A DNA stretch of 57,169 nucleotides, from the NCBI GenBank assembly GCA_964410285.1, contig CAYPFR010000012.1, positions 1-57,169 on the forward strand. The letters are read 5' to 3'. Position numbers and translations under genes: made by a program. Below the pieces are notes generated by a model. It was not told where the DNA came from. It saw only the letters and a list, made by a program, of their open reading frames with translations, and did not search any database. This document shows positions 8,002-15,924 of this stretch, piece by piece. Position 1 is the first letter of the stretch, and every line of letters starts with the position of its first letter. The stretch comes from Fretibacter sp964410285 (lineage in GTDB: Bacteria > Pseudomonadota > Alphaproteobacteria > Caulobacterales > Maricaulaceae).

Positions 8002-8868
8002 ATGTTGCAAAAAGTCAAAGCCGTCCAAAACGCCGTGATTACCTTGCCGACGCCCGGCGGGGGCAGTTATGAAATTGGGAACGCAAAGCCGCTGACAATT
8101 TTGGCGGGGCCCTGCGCGATGGAAAGCCGCGATCACGCCCTCATGACCGCAGAGCGCCTAAAAGGGATTGCGGATCGCGTGGGGCTGAACCTGATTTATA
8201 AGACCTCCTATGACAAGGCCAACCGCACCTCTATTCATTCACCGCGCGGCCTAGGCCTGGAAAAGGCCATGCCTGTCTTTGAGGCGGTGCAAAAGGAAAT
8301 CGGCCTACCCTGCGTGACAGATATTCACACCCCAGCGCAAGCCAAGATCGTTGGCGAGGTCGTTGATGTTCTGCAAATTCCGGCTTTCCTATGCCGGCAG
8401 ACGGATTTACTGGTAGCGGCGGCGCAAACGGGCAAGGTTATCAATGTCAAAAAAGGACAATTCCTCGCGCCTTGGGATATGAAAAATGTCCTCAACAAAG
8501 TTGTCGAGGCGGGCAATGGCAATGTCATGGCGTGCGAGCGCGGGGCAAGCTTTGGCTATAATACTTTGATCACGGATTTTCGCGGCCTGCCGATCATGAA
8601 AAGCTTTGGCGCGCCGGTTGTCTTTGATGCCACCCACAGCGTTCAGCAGCCCGGCGGGCAGGGCGGCACATCAGGCGGGCAGCGCGAATTTGTGCCGCCT
8701 CTGGCGCGGGCGGCGGCCTCTATCGGCGTTGCGGCAATCTTTATGGAAACCCATCCTGATCCCGAAAACGCGCCGAGCGACGGCCCGAATATGATCCCGA
8801 TGGATGAATTCGAAGCCTTGCTGGCTGATATTAAGCGCTTTGATGATCTCTCCAAGAGCCTGCTTTAA
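8002..8868 (+). CDS. kdsA: 3-deoxy-8-phosphooctulonate (KDO-8-P) synthase
   Basis: The 288-residue protein condenses phosphoenolpyruvate with arabinose-5-phosphate to KDO-8-phosphate for lipid A inner core synthesis in the cytoplasm. Family motifs seen are ILAGPCAMESRDHA, YKTSYDKANRTS, CVTDIHTPAQA, FLCRQTDLL and FDATHSVQQPGG. The cysteine in AGPCAMES (residue 38) occupies the position that is cysteine in metal-dependent enzymes and asparagine in the E. coli type, so this is the metal-dependent class. The ATG at 8002 has AAGGA at good spacing; the in-frame ATG at 7969 has no ribosome-binding site and would make the protein longer than usual. Its neighbour is thyA on the same strand. Confidence 0.95.
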   Translation: MLQKVKAVQNAVITLPTPGGGSYEIGNAKPLTILAGPCAMESRDHALMTAERLKGIADRVGLNLIYKTSYDKANRTSIHSPRGLGLEKAMPVFEAVQKEIGLPCVTDIHTPAQAKIVGEVVDVLQIPAFLCRQTDLLVAAAQTGKVINVKKGQFLAPWDMKNVLNKVVEAGNGNVMACERGASFGYNTLITDFRGLPIMKSFGAPVVFDATHSVQQPGGQGGTSGGQREFVPPLARAAASIGVAAIFMETHPDPENAPSDGPNMIPMDEFEALLADIKRFDDLSKSLL

Positions 8869-8943
8869 CTCTGATGCTTCAAACATGTTGATAAGCCCGC
8901 CGCGCGATTAGCGGCGCGCCGCCGAATCAGTTAGGGCTATTCT

Positions 8944-9738
8944 ATGCAGCAATATCTCGATCTTCTGTCTCATGTTATGGAAAACGGCATCGATCGCGGG
9001 GACCGGACGGGGACGGGCACGCGCGGGGTCTTTGGGTATCAAATGCGCTTTGATTTGGCCGGCGGTTTCCCCATGGTCACGACCAAGAAGCTGCATAAAA
9101 AATCTATTGTCCATGAGCTGATCTGGTTCCTCGCGGGGGATACCAATATTAAATATCTCAAAGATAACGGCGTGCGCATCTGGGATGAATGGGCGGACGA
9201 AGACGGCGACCTTGGCCCTGTATATGGCAAGCAGTGGCGGCGCTGGGAGGGGCCAAATGGCGCGGTGATTGACCAAGTCGATAAAGTGATTGAGGCGATT
9301 AAGAGCAATCCCAATAGTCGCCGCCATATTGTCTCCGCGTGGAATCCTGCGGATGTCGATGATATGGCCCTGCCGCCCTGTCACTGCCTGTTTCAGTTTC
9401 ATGTGGCTGATGGCAAGCTGTCCTGTCAGCTTTACCAGCGCAGCGCTGATATTTTCCTCGGCGTGCCATTTAATATCGCGAGCTATGCGCTGCTGACCCA
9501 TATGATGGCGCAGGTATGCGGCCTCGAAGTGGGGGATTTCGTCCATACATTTGGCGACGCCCATATCTATTCCAACCATTTCGAGCAGGCGGCGCTACAG
9601 CTCTCCCGCAAGCCCCTGCCGCTCCCGCGCCTAAAACTAAACCCCGATATAAAATCGATCTATGATTTCAAATATGAGGATGTGAAGATTTTAGGTTATA
9701 AAGCGCATCCGCATATCGCGGGCAAGGTGGCGGTTTAA
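8944..9738 (+). CDS. thyA: Thymidylate synthase
   Basis: The 264-residue protein has the same length as the E. coli enzyme and is collinear with it. The catalytic C146 is in LPPCHCLFQF. The dUMP-phosphate arginines (RTGTGT near 21-26, SNPNSRRHIV at 121-130), the RSADIFLGVPFNIASYA segment and the folate-binding C-terminus ending AGKVAV are intact. It methylates dUMP to dTMP, turning methylenetetrahydrofolate into dihydrofolate. Dihydrofolate reductase (folA) lies 1.6 kb downstream on the same strand; the usual thyA-folA neighbourhood is interrupted here by three other genes. Confidence 0.97.
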   Translation: MQQYLDLLSHVMENGIDRGDRTGTGTRGVFGYQMRFDLAGGFPMVTTKKLHKKSIVHELIWFLAGDTNIKYLKDNGVRIWDEWADEDGDLGPVYGKQWRRWEGPNGAVIDQVDKVIEAIKSNPNSRRHIVSAWNPADVDDMALPPCHCLFQFHVADGKLSCQLYQRSADIFLGVPFNIASYALLTHMMAQVCGLEVGDFVHTFGDAHIYSNHFEQAALQLSRKPLPLPRLKLNPDIKSIYDFKYEDVKILGYKAHPHIAGKVAV

Positions 9739-9756
9739 CATCGACGTGGCCGCTAT

Positions 9757-9784
9757 GCGGTCTGCCTCGCGAAGCGAGGACCGC
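9757..9784 (+). terminator. Probable terminator hairpin after thyA
   Basis: GCGGT and CCTCGC (left arm) pair with GCGAGG and ACCGC (right arm) around a GAA loop, with a small internal mismatch. The hairpin begins 19 bases after the thyA stop codon. A T-rich stretch follows some ten bases later rather than directly, so efficiency is uncertain. Confidence 0.45.
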
Positions 9785-9856
9785 GGCGATGCCTTTTCGC
9801 AATGAATGTTTACTTTTTTGTTCTAAGTTTGATATCGAAAACAAAGGAGTAAAATC

Positions 9857-10267
9857 ATGGATATTATGACGGGTTTAAGTGCTGTTTCGACTGCACTTCA
9901 AATAGCGAAAGATTTGCGTGACCTTGACGTGTCTTTGAGTAATGCTGAGATGAAAGCCAAGTATGCGGAACTTTGTAATTCTCTTGCTGACGCTAAGAAT
10001 TCTTTGTCTGACGCTAAGATTTCTTTGTCTGATGCTAAAATTGAATTGAATTCCAAAGATATTGAGATTTCAAAGTTAAAGTCAAAGATTATTGATATGG
10101 AGTCTGGAGACCTATGTCCTATTTGTAACTCGGGAAGAATGAAGATTACAGCCTCCGTTCCTGATGCAATTTTTGGTGTTCATGGTCATTTACGTCGTAC
10201 TTTAACATGTCAAAATTTAGACTGCAGACATTCGGAGAGCAGAAAATTCAACCCAAATAAAAATTAA
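9857..10267 (+). CDS. Hypothetical coiled-coil protein with C-terminal zinc ribbon
   Basis: The 136-residue product is not a family I recognise by name. Residues 20-90 form a heptad-pattern coiled coil. Three consecutive 21-base DNA repeats (9977-10039) encode heptads of the form xSLxDAK. The C-terminal part has CPIC near residue 94 and a later CQNLDC, consistent with a small zinc ribbon. A strong AAAGGAG ribosome-binding site precedes the ATG. The codon and base use is visibly more AT-rich than thyA and folA around it, suggesting recent acquisition. It sits alone between thyA and a convergent phnA-like gene, one base from that gene's stop codon. Confidence 0.7.
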   Translation: MDIMTGLSAVSTALQIAKDLRDLDVSLSNAEMKAKYAELCNSLADAKNSLSDAKISLSDAKIELNSKDIEISKLKSKIIDMESGDLCPICNSGRMKITASVPDAIFGVHGHLRRTLTCQNLDCRHSESRKFNPNKN

Positions 10268-10268
10268 T

Positions 10269-10610
10269 CTAAGCCTTCTTCACAAATATCGTTTTGAGTT
10301 TCATGGCCCCAATCCCGTCGATCTTGCAATCAATGTCGTGATCTGCGTCGATCAGACGGCCTATGCGGACCTTTGTGCCGACCTTGGCGGTTTTGGAGGT
10401 ACCTTTGACTTTTAGGTCTTTAATCAGGGTGACGTAATCACCTTCGGCGAGTAGGTTTCCATTGGCGTCCTTGTAGATGCGCTCCGTTCTAAAAGCGGGA
10501 TCAGGGTTCCATTCATGAGCGCATTCAGGACAGACCAGAAGCGCGCCGTCTTCATAGCTATATTCGCAGGCACATTCGGGGCAAGGCGGGAGTGTGTCTG
10601 TAGTGCTCAT
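10269..10610 (-). CDS. PhnA/YjdM-type zinc-ribbon protein
   Basis: The roughly 113-residue protein has an N-terminal zinc ribbon (CPECACEYSY ... LVCPECAHEW). The conserved PhnA C-terminal domain (GDYVTLIKDLKVKG ... KVGTKVRIGRL, ending GAMKLKTIFVKKA) follows. Despite the old name (alkylphosphonate utilisation operon protein PhnA), YjdM-family proteins are not phosphonatases and their role is unsettled. The ATG at 10610 has GGAAAG just upstream and overlaps the stop of the upstream transporter gene by four bases; the longer in-frame start at 10640 lacks this logic. Both genes form a two-gene minus-strand operon. Confidence 0.85.
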   Translation of the reverse strand: MSTTDTLPPCPECACEYSYEDGALLVCPECAHEWNPDPAFRTERIYKDANGNLLAEGDYVTLIKDLKVKGTSKTAKVGTKVRIGRLIDADHDIDCKIDGIGAMKLKTIFVKKA

Positions 10611-11164
10611 GATCTTTCCAGCCTTTGCCGTATGAGCCACCAGATCACAATGGCACCGAGCATCTTCCCGCCCACGCTCATGACGATATTGGGCAGGGTA
10701 AACTGCGCGTCCCTGATAAAGCTCGCCCCATAGAGAAAGGCCGTGGTGTCGATCGGCGCGGCAATGGCCGAGGACAGCAGCACGCGGGTTGAGAGCTTAT
10801 ATTTGGTGAAGGTGAACATGGCCCAATCGACAAGCTCAGAGATTAGGAAAGCCGCGCCGCTTGCGAGCGCGAGCGCGCCGCCGCTGGTGACATAGGTTAA
10901 AAAAAGCGCGATCGCCATGGCGATCAGCACTTCATGGCCGATTTCTCGCTGGGCGAAATCTCTGACGACGAGGACAAGCCCCGTCACCACGGTCACGGGA
11001 TTAAACGCCCATGCGGCAAGCCCCGGTAGCTCCACCATGGGCGCCCAAGTGAAGCTCCAATTAATAAAGGGGATGAGCAGGATATAGAGCAGCGTATATT
11101 TGACAAAACGAAGCGAGGTCGGCTTGGGCGGCTTTGCGGGGTGTGTTTCAATCTCGGTGTTCAT
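10607..11164 (-). CDS. VUT family (YhhQ-like) putative queuosine precursor transporter
   Basis: The 185-residue membrane protein has about five or six hydrophobic segments. The VUT/DUF165 signature region reads VVRDFAQREIG and LASGAAFLISELVDWAMFT, with PIDTTAFLYGA near the C-terminus. E. coli YhhQ imports the queuosine precursors preQ0 and preQ1, so a similar role is likely by family. The family's most conserved residues (the R-D pair and the SEL-D motif) are present. It is first in an operon with the PhnA-like gene, overlapping it by four bases. Substrate remains inferred. Confidence 0.75.
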   Translation of the reverse strand: MNTEIETHPAKPPKPTSLRFVKYTLLYILLIPFINWSFTWAPMVELPGLAAWAFNPVTVVTGLVLVVRDFAQREIGHEVLIAMAIALFLTYVTSGGALALASGAAFLISELVDWAMFTFTKYKLSTRVLLSSAIAAPIDTTAFLYGASFIRDAQFTLPNIVMSVGGKMLGAIVIWWLIRQRLERS

Positions 11165-11347
11165 AGGCTGAGTTTGGCGTAAATTGGCAGGAGGGTCTAG
11201 GGCACTGGACGCGGCGGCGGCGAATAAGGCGGAGAGTCATAAACAAATTATGGAGACGAACATGGGAAATTCTATCTCCTTGGGATTATTCGACGCGGGC
11301 GGACGGGGGGTATAGGCAGGGCGCGAGCTTTCGGATATGGGTAAGCC

Positions 11348-11878
11348 ATGACACCCGACTCGCCGATTGCTTACCCGAAACTTGCCCTGATCGTGGCCAA
11401 ATCCCGCAATAATGTGATTGGTATTGATGGGGATTTGCCATGGCGGCTGTCATCTGATTTGAAGTTTTTTAAGGCGACCACCCTTGGTAAACCTGTGCTC
11501 ATGGGGCGGGTGACATGGGAGAGCCTGCCTTTTGCTTTGCCGGGGCGGCCGAACCTTGTGCTGACTCGGAATCTAGATTACTGCGCGCGCGGGGCCGAAG
11601 TGCATGATGATGCTATGGAAATGATTGCACGCGGTTTTGAGCTGGCGGGAGAGACGGGAGCAGGTGAGGTCATGCTGATTGGCGGGGCGCGGCTATATGC
11701 TCAGCTCATGCGCTATTGCCAGCGGCTCTATGTCACTGAAGTTGACGCCATGATCGAGGGCGATGCACATTTCCCTGCGATTCCCGCAAATGAGTGGCGA
11801 GAGGTTTCGCAAACGCCCTATCCTAAAGGGGAAAAGGATGATTACCCCTTTACGGTGCGAGTTTATGAGCGAATTTAG
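11348..11878 (+). CDS. folA: Dihydrofolate reductase
   Basis: The 176-residue protein matches bacterial DHFR. It has LALIVAKSRNNVIGIDGDLPW with the folate-contacting acidic residue following in SSDLKFFK, then KPVLMGRVTWESLP (NADPH binding), GRPNLVLTR, VMLIGGARLYAQ and a final VTEVDAMIEGDAHFP. It reduces dihydrofolate, including that made by ThyA, to tetrahydrofolate. The gene has its own 180-base upstream gap from the divergent transporter gene. hflK follows on the same strand after 91 bases. Confidence 0.95.
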   Translation: MTPDSPIAYPKLALIVAKSRNNVIGIDGDLPWRLSSDLKFFKATTLGKPVLMGRVTWESLPFALPGRPNLVLTRNLDYCARGAEVHDDAMEMIARGFELAGETGAGEVMLIGGARLYAQLMRYCQRLYVTEVDAMIEGDAHFPAIPANEWREVSQTPYPKGEKDDYPFTVRVYERI

Positions 11879-11969
11879 GCGATTGTGCAGAGAATCTTGC
11901 TTTTGCCATCTTGATAAAGGGCGGCGGTGGCCTCACATATAGGCAATATCGAAATTATCGGAGCGGCAT

Positions 11970-13115
11970 ATGCCAGACAATAAAAGTCCTTGGGGCAGCG
12001 GACCAAAGGGAAACGGATCAGGAGGCCGTAAAGGGCCAAGCGGGAGCGGCGGAAAGTCGCCCTGGGGCGGCGGAGGACCAGACCGCAATAAACCCCGTCC
12101 GGGCGAAACGTCGCCGGATCTTGAAAACGTTATCGAGGGCTTTAAAACGCGCGCTTTCGGCAGCGGCGGCGGCGGTCCGCGCCGACCTCGCGGCGGGCGT
12201 CCCAATGGACCCTTGCAGAAATTTGGCCCGTTTGGCGTGATTATCGGCGTTGGCCTTTTGGCGATGCTGATCTCTATGGTCTACACGGTCGACCAACAAG
12301 AAGAGGCGGTTGTACTGCGCTTTGGTAAATATGCGCGTACCGTTGCGCCGGGCCTAAATATTAAGGCCCCTAGCCCATTTGAGACGATCATAAAGGCCAA
12401 GACAAGAGTTGTGCAAAAAACAACAATTGGCGGAAATGATAACACCTCGCTGATGCTAACAGGGGATGAAAATATCGTTGATATCGATTTCACCGTATTG
12501 TGGCGGATTAAGGACCTTAAGAGCTATATTTTTGAAGTCGATGAGCCGGCCGTTGCGCTGAAAGCGGTGGGTGAGAGCGCCATGCGCGAAATCGTGGGCC
12601 GAAGCGAGCTAGAAAATATTATCACGACAGAGCGTCTTAACACAACCATTGCGGTGCGTGACCTGATGCAACGCACGCTTGATGAGTATGTCGCCGGCAT
12701 CGAGGTGGTGGAGGTGCAGCTTCAAAAAGCTGATGCCCCTGAAGGGCGGGTTGTAGCGGCCTTCCGTGACGTTGTGGACGCGACCCAGCAAAAAGAAACG
12801 CTTATCAATGAGGCGACCGCTTATCAGAATACTGTTGTTCCGGCTGCGCGCGGTGACGCCGCTAAAATCCTACAAGACGCCGAAGCCTATAAAGGTAAGG
12901 TCGTTGCAGAAGCAACAGGTGAGGCGGAGCGATTTAATCTAATTTTAGTTGAATATAAGGCTGCGCCGCGCGTGACGCGCCAGCGCATGTATCTAGAGAC
13001 CATTGAAGAGGTCTATCAAGACGCCGACAAAATCCTGCTGGACGCAGAATCGGGGTCCGGCGTTGTGCCCTATCTTCCGCTGAATGAACTGGGCAAGAGA
13101 AAGGGAGCAAACTAA
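11970..13115 (+). CDS. hflK: FtsH protease modulator HflK
   Basis: The 381-residue protein has a glycine/proline-rich cytoplasmic N-terminus (residues 1-85). A single membrane segment near 88-108 (FGVIIGVGLLAMLISMVYTV) is followed by an SPFH/band-7 domain (QQEEAVVLRFGKYARTVAPGLNIK onward) and a C-terminal helical region. HflK assembles with HflC in the inner membrane into a large cage around the AAA protease FtsH. The stop codon overlaps the hflC start by one base (TAATG), so the two are translationally coupled. Glycine repeats inflate the N-terminus, as in other alphaproteobacterial HflK. Confidence 0.93.
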   Translation: MPDNKSPWGSGPKGNGSGGRKGPSGSGGKSPWGGGGPDRNKPRPGETSPDLENVIEGFKTRAFGSGGGGPRRPRGGRPNGPLQKFGPFGVIIGVGLLAMLISMVYTVDQQEEAVVLRFGKYARTVAPGLNIKAPSPFETIIKAKTRVVQKTTIGGNDNTSLMLTGDENIVDIDFTVLWRIKDLKSYIFEVDEPAVALKAVGESAMREIVGRSELENIITTERLNTTIAVRDLMQRTLDEYVAGIEVVEVQLQKADAPEGRVVAAFRDVVDATQQKETLINEATAYQNTVVPAARGDAAKILQDAEAYKGKVVAEATGEAERFNLILVEYKAAPRVTRQRMYLETIEEVYQDADKILLDAESGSGVVPYLPLNELGKRKGAN

Positions 13116-14002
13116 TGAAAGGTGCACCAATATTATTTGTCATTTTAGGCATAATCGCAGCTATCATTCTGGCGTGTACTCATACCGTTAAGGAGTGGGA
13201 ACAGGCCCTTATTTTGGAATTTGGTCAAGCCAAGCGTGTTGAAAATCCTTGGGACAAACCGCCCGCGGCGGGCTTAAAATTCAAGCTTCCCTACGAGTCG
13301 GTGGTGACTCTTGATCGCCGAAATCTCGAAGTTGATTTAAAATCTGTCGAGCTTGTCGCTTCGGATCAGGAACGCCTCGTTGTCGATGCCTTCGTGCGCT
13401 ACCGCATTGTGGACGCGGTGAAATTCTATCAGGCCTTACAAACCGAAGGCGGCGCGCAATTGCAGCTAAATTCGATTATGGACTCAACCCTGCGGGATGT
13501 TCTTGGCCGGGTTGATCGCCCGGAGATTATCGCAGGCCGCCGCGCGGAACTGATGGCAGAAATCCAGCAAGTGTCCAACAATGTGGTAAAAGATAAGGAC
13601 TTTGGCATTGAGATTATCGATGTGCGCATTAAACGCGCTGATCTGCCGCCTGCCAACACGGAGCAAGTCCTCGAGCGCATGGTCACAGAGCGTAAGCAAA
13701 TCGCGGAATTGATCCGGTCCGAAGGCCGGGAAGAGGCGTTGGAGATAACGGCGACGGCTGAGAAAGATGCGACGATCATTCGCGCCGAAGCGCAGCAGCG
13801 CGCAGAGATCATCCGCGGTGAGGGTGATAAAGAGCGTAATGCTATCTACGCTGATGCCTATAATAAGGATCCGGAATTCTTTGCGTTTTACCGCTCTATG
13901 GAGGCTTATAAGACCGGCCTTGGTGAGGGTACGACCTATGTGCTCTCGCCTGACAGCGATTTCCTTGGCTATCTCGGGAACCAGAGAGGCCCGCGCCGCT
14001 AA
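13115..14002 (+). CDS. hflC: FtsH protease modulator HflC
   Basis: The 295-residue protein begins with a membrane anchor (ILFVILGIIAAIILACT, residues 5-21). A band-7 domain follows (EWEQALILEFGQAKRV ... LDRRNLEVDL), then a long charged helix rich in A/E/R (EALEITATAEKDATIIRAEA) and the C-terminal FFAFYRSMEAYK region typical of HflC. It forms the HflKC complex with the upstream gene product. The next gene, a DUF2065 protein, starts at the base after its stop codon, giving the classic hflK-hflC-DUF2065 order. Confidence 0.94.
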   Translation: MKGAPILFVILGIIAAIILACTHTVKEWEQALILEFGQAKRVENPWDKPPAAGLKFKLPYESVVTLDRRNLEVDLKSVELVASDQERLVVDAFVRYRIVDAVKFYQALQTEGGAQLQLNSIMDSTLRDVLGRVDRPEIIAGRRAELMAEIQQVSNNVVKDKDFGIEIIDVRIKRADLPPANTEQVLERMVTERKQIAELIRSEGREEALEITATAEKDATIIRAEAQQRAEIIRGEGDKERNAIYADAYNKDPEFFAFYRSMEAYKTGLGEGTTYVLSPDSDFLGYLGNQRGPRR

Positions 14003-14203
14003 GTGGTTACGGCGGGTGAAGCCTTGTTGCTAATCATGGGCGGCGCCCTCGCAGTTGAGGGTGCGCTCTGGGCGATCGTTCCGGCGGTCATGCGCAAAAC
14101 CTACACAGACGCTTTCACTATGGGGGACCGCTTTTTGCATCTCAGCGGTCTTGTTTCTGTGGCTTTGGGTGTTGTCTGTATCGCCTTCGCGATGCAGCCC
14201 TGA
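14003..14203 (+). CDS. DUF2065 family small membrane protein
   Basis: A 66-residue protein with two membrane helices (LLLIMGGALAVEGALWAIVP and LSGLVSVALGVVCIAFAM) separated by a short charged loop (MRKTYTD), which is the DUF2065 layout. It starts with GTG immediately after the hflC stop codon, so it is surely co-translated with it. DUF2065 proteins regularly accompany hflC, but their function is unknown. Confidence 0.85.
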   Translation: MVTAGEALLLIMGGALAVEGALWAIVPAVMRKTYTDAFTMGDRFLHLSGLVSVALGVVCIAFAMQP

Positions 14204-14217
14204 CGGAAAGGCTGACG

Positions 14218-14502
14218 TTAACCCTTTGGGTCTGGTACTTTTGCGGGGGCGGGCCGCGCGCGGCGTTTGTTAACGCGGCGTTTAGCCCGGCGGGTTTCCA
14301 ATATTTCTCTGAGCGGAGGTAGGCGCGCTGGAAGCTCGCTTAGGATTTGGTCGCGTTCAGTCTTTGACTTAGTCGTCCAATACGCAATTTCGTCAGCGCT
14401 ACGTCCGCAGCCAAAGCATAGCCCGCTCTCGCGTTCCATGGAGCAAATCAGCACGCATGGACTGTCGACAGGCTCCAATTCCAGATCATTTTCATCACTC
14501 AT
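14218..14502 (-). CDS. DUF1289 domain protein
   Basis: The 94-residue protein carries the DUF1289 motif DSPCVLICSM ... GLCFGCGRSADEIAYW, with cysteines spaced CxxxC and CxGC as for a small metal-binding fold, then a very basic tail (RRAKRRVNKRRARPAP). DUF1289 proteins are common in alphaproteobacteria and of unknown function. It is convergent with the DUF2065 gene, and its start faces the promoter region of the corrinoid protein gene. Confidence 0.85.
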   Translation of the reverse strand: MSDENDLELEPVDSPCVLICSMERESGLCFGCGRSADEIAYWTTKSKTERDQILSELPARLPPLREILETRRAKRRVNKRRARPAPAKVPDPKG

Positions 14503-14542
14503 AAAGAGAGCTTACACTAAGGTGAAAATAGATGCAAAATAT

Positions 14543-14562
14543 ATATAAAGATTTCTTTATAT
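14543..14562. promoter_or_regulatory. 20-base palindromic operator upstream of the corrinoid protein gene
   Basis: ATATAAAG-ATTT-CTTTATAT is a perfect inverted repeat (9-base arms ATATAAAGA/TCTTTATAT around TT), followed by CAAA. It lies 48 bases before the start codon at 14611. The same element, slightly decayed on one side, overlaps the start of the homocysteine methyltransferase gene at 27693-27712. Its form resembles ArsR-family operators controlling methionine-cycle genes (SahR/SamR type); naming the regulator is inference. Confidence 0.65.
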
Positions 14563-14610
14563 CAAATCATGTTTCTGTTATAGAGCAGCAAATATTCATT
14601 GGAAGATAAA

Positions 14611-15300
14611 ATGACTGACGAACCTGAAGACATCATACTCCGCGATCTTGATGATACAGAGCTGGTCCAGCAAATGCAGGATGATCTTTATGATGGCATG
14701 ATCCCCGAAGTCACAGAGGGCACGCAAATTCTGCTCGAACGTGGATGGGATGCCAATATGGTGCTCAATGATGCCCTCGTCGAGGGTATGCGAATTGTTG
14801 GCATTGATTTTGCCGACGGTATTCTTTTTGTTCCCGAAGTCCTGAAAAGTGCGAATGCCATGAAGGGCGGTATGGGGCTTTTACGGCCCTTGCTCGCGTC
14901 GTCTGAAAATCAAAGCAGTATCGGCAAAATCGTGATGGGGACCGTAAAGGGTGACATTCATGACATTGGGAAAAATCTTGTTGGCATGATGATGGAAGGC
15001 GCAGGTTTTGAAGTGATCGATCTTGGGATCAATACCTCTGTTGAAGAATTTCTTGAGGCTATCGATACTCACGAACCGCAATTGATTGGCATGTCTGCGC
15101 TTCTGACAACAACGATGCCGTATATGGGTGTGGTCATTGAAGAGTTTGAGAAACGCGGCCTAATGAAGGAACTTGGCGTTATGGTCGGCGGTGCGCCGCT
15201 GAATCAGGAATTTGCAGATGCTGTAAAGGCCAATGCTTACGGCCCTGACGCGGCGACGAGCGCGGAACTTGCCAAAGCGCTGGTTGGCAGAAATAGCTAA
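14611..15300 (+). CDS. Cobalamin-binding corrinoid protein (MetH B12-domain type)
   Basis: The 229-residue protein consists of a B12-binding helical cap (residues 15-95, including GIDFADGILFVPEVL) and a Rossmann-like B12 domain with GDIHDIGKN at 114-122. H117 is the expected lower axial ligand to cobalt. It resembles the cobalamin-binding middle of methionine synthase and the corrinoid proteins of methyltransferase systems. The ATG at 14611 has GGAAGA upstream; a TTG at 14599 is in frame but would contain it. The DUF1638 gene follows after two bases. The palindrome shared with the homocysteine methyltransferase gene at 26.7-27.7 kb suggests both serve a split, B12-dependent methionine synthase. 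Confidence 0.88.
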   Translation: MTDEPEDIILRDLDDTELVQQMQDDLYDGMIPEVTEGTQILLERGWDANMVLNDALVEGMRIVGIDFADGILFVPEVLKSANAMKGGMGLLRPLLASSENQSSIGKIVMGTVKGDIHDIGKNLVGMMMEGAGFEVIDLGINTSVEEFLEAIDTHEPQLIGMSALLTTTMPYMGVVIEEFEKRGLMKELGVMVGGAPLNQEFADAVKANAYGPDAATSAELAKALVGRNS

Positions 15301-15302
15301 TT

Positions 15303-15911
15303 ATGCGTGAGAGCGTTCTCATATTGGCTTGCGGCGCGCTTGCCAATGAGATCGTTTTTCTTACGCAACAGCTTGAGAAAGGCAAAACAAAACTCGATTT
15401 GCAATGCTTGCCTGCCGATTATCATAACACGCCGGAAAAAATTGTGCCGGCGCTACGGGCTATCCTCGACGCCCGCGCTGGGGATTTTCGTCAGGTTCTC
15501 ATCGGTTATGGGGACTGCGGCACGGGCGGCGCGATTGATCGGTTGATATCAGAATATCCAAATACAAGCCGTCTTAGCGGGGCGCATTGCTATGCGTTTT
15601 ACGCGGGGCTAGATGAATTTGACGCGATGATGGAGGAAGAACTTGGCAGTTTTTTTCTTACCGATTACCTCGCCCGTCATTTCGATAATGTTGTATGGAG
15701 GGGCCTTGGGCTTGACCGTGCACCGGAGCTGATAGACAGCTATTTTGCCCATTATAAGCGCATTGTTTACCTCTCCCAGGCCGATGACCCGCAGGCCCTC
15801 ACCAAAGCCAAAGCCGCTGCCGAAAAATTGGGACTTGCTTTTGTGCACCGCCCGACCGCTTACGGGCTTCTTGAAAGGTCTATTCGCCGCGCCGCCGCCG
15901 TGATAGGCTAG
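15303..15911 (+). CDS. DUF1638 domain protein
   Basis: The 202-residue protein matches DUF1638: an N-terminal LILACGALANEI, then VLIGYGDCGTGG, HCYAFYAG and FFLTDYLARHFD. DUF1638 proteins are known mainly from clusters encoding corrinoid proteins and methyltransferases in alphaproteobacteria and methanogens; no reaction is established. Conserved cysteines (LACG, YGDCGTGG, HCY) suggest a metal or cofactor site, which is inference. The ATG is two bases after the corrinoid gene's stop codon, so the two are one operon. Confidence 0.85.
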   Translation: MRESVLILACGALANEIVFLTQQLEKGKTKLDLQCLPADYHNTPEKIVPALRAILDARAGDFRQVLIGYGDCGTGGAIDRLISEYPNTSRLSGAHCYAFYAGLDEFDAMMEEELGSFFLTDYLARHFDNVVWRGLGLDRAPELIDSYFAHYKRIVYLSQADDPQALTKAKAAAEKLGLAFVHRPTAYGLLERSIRRAAAVIG

Positions 15912-15924
15912 GGCAGGAGACTTC

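Noticed and set aside
8908..9579. 223-codon frame antisense to thyA
   Set aside because: thyA is full length and conserved throughout; the antisense product shows no recognisable domain.
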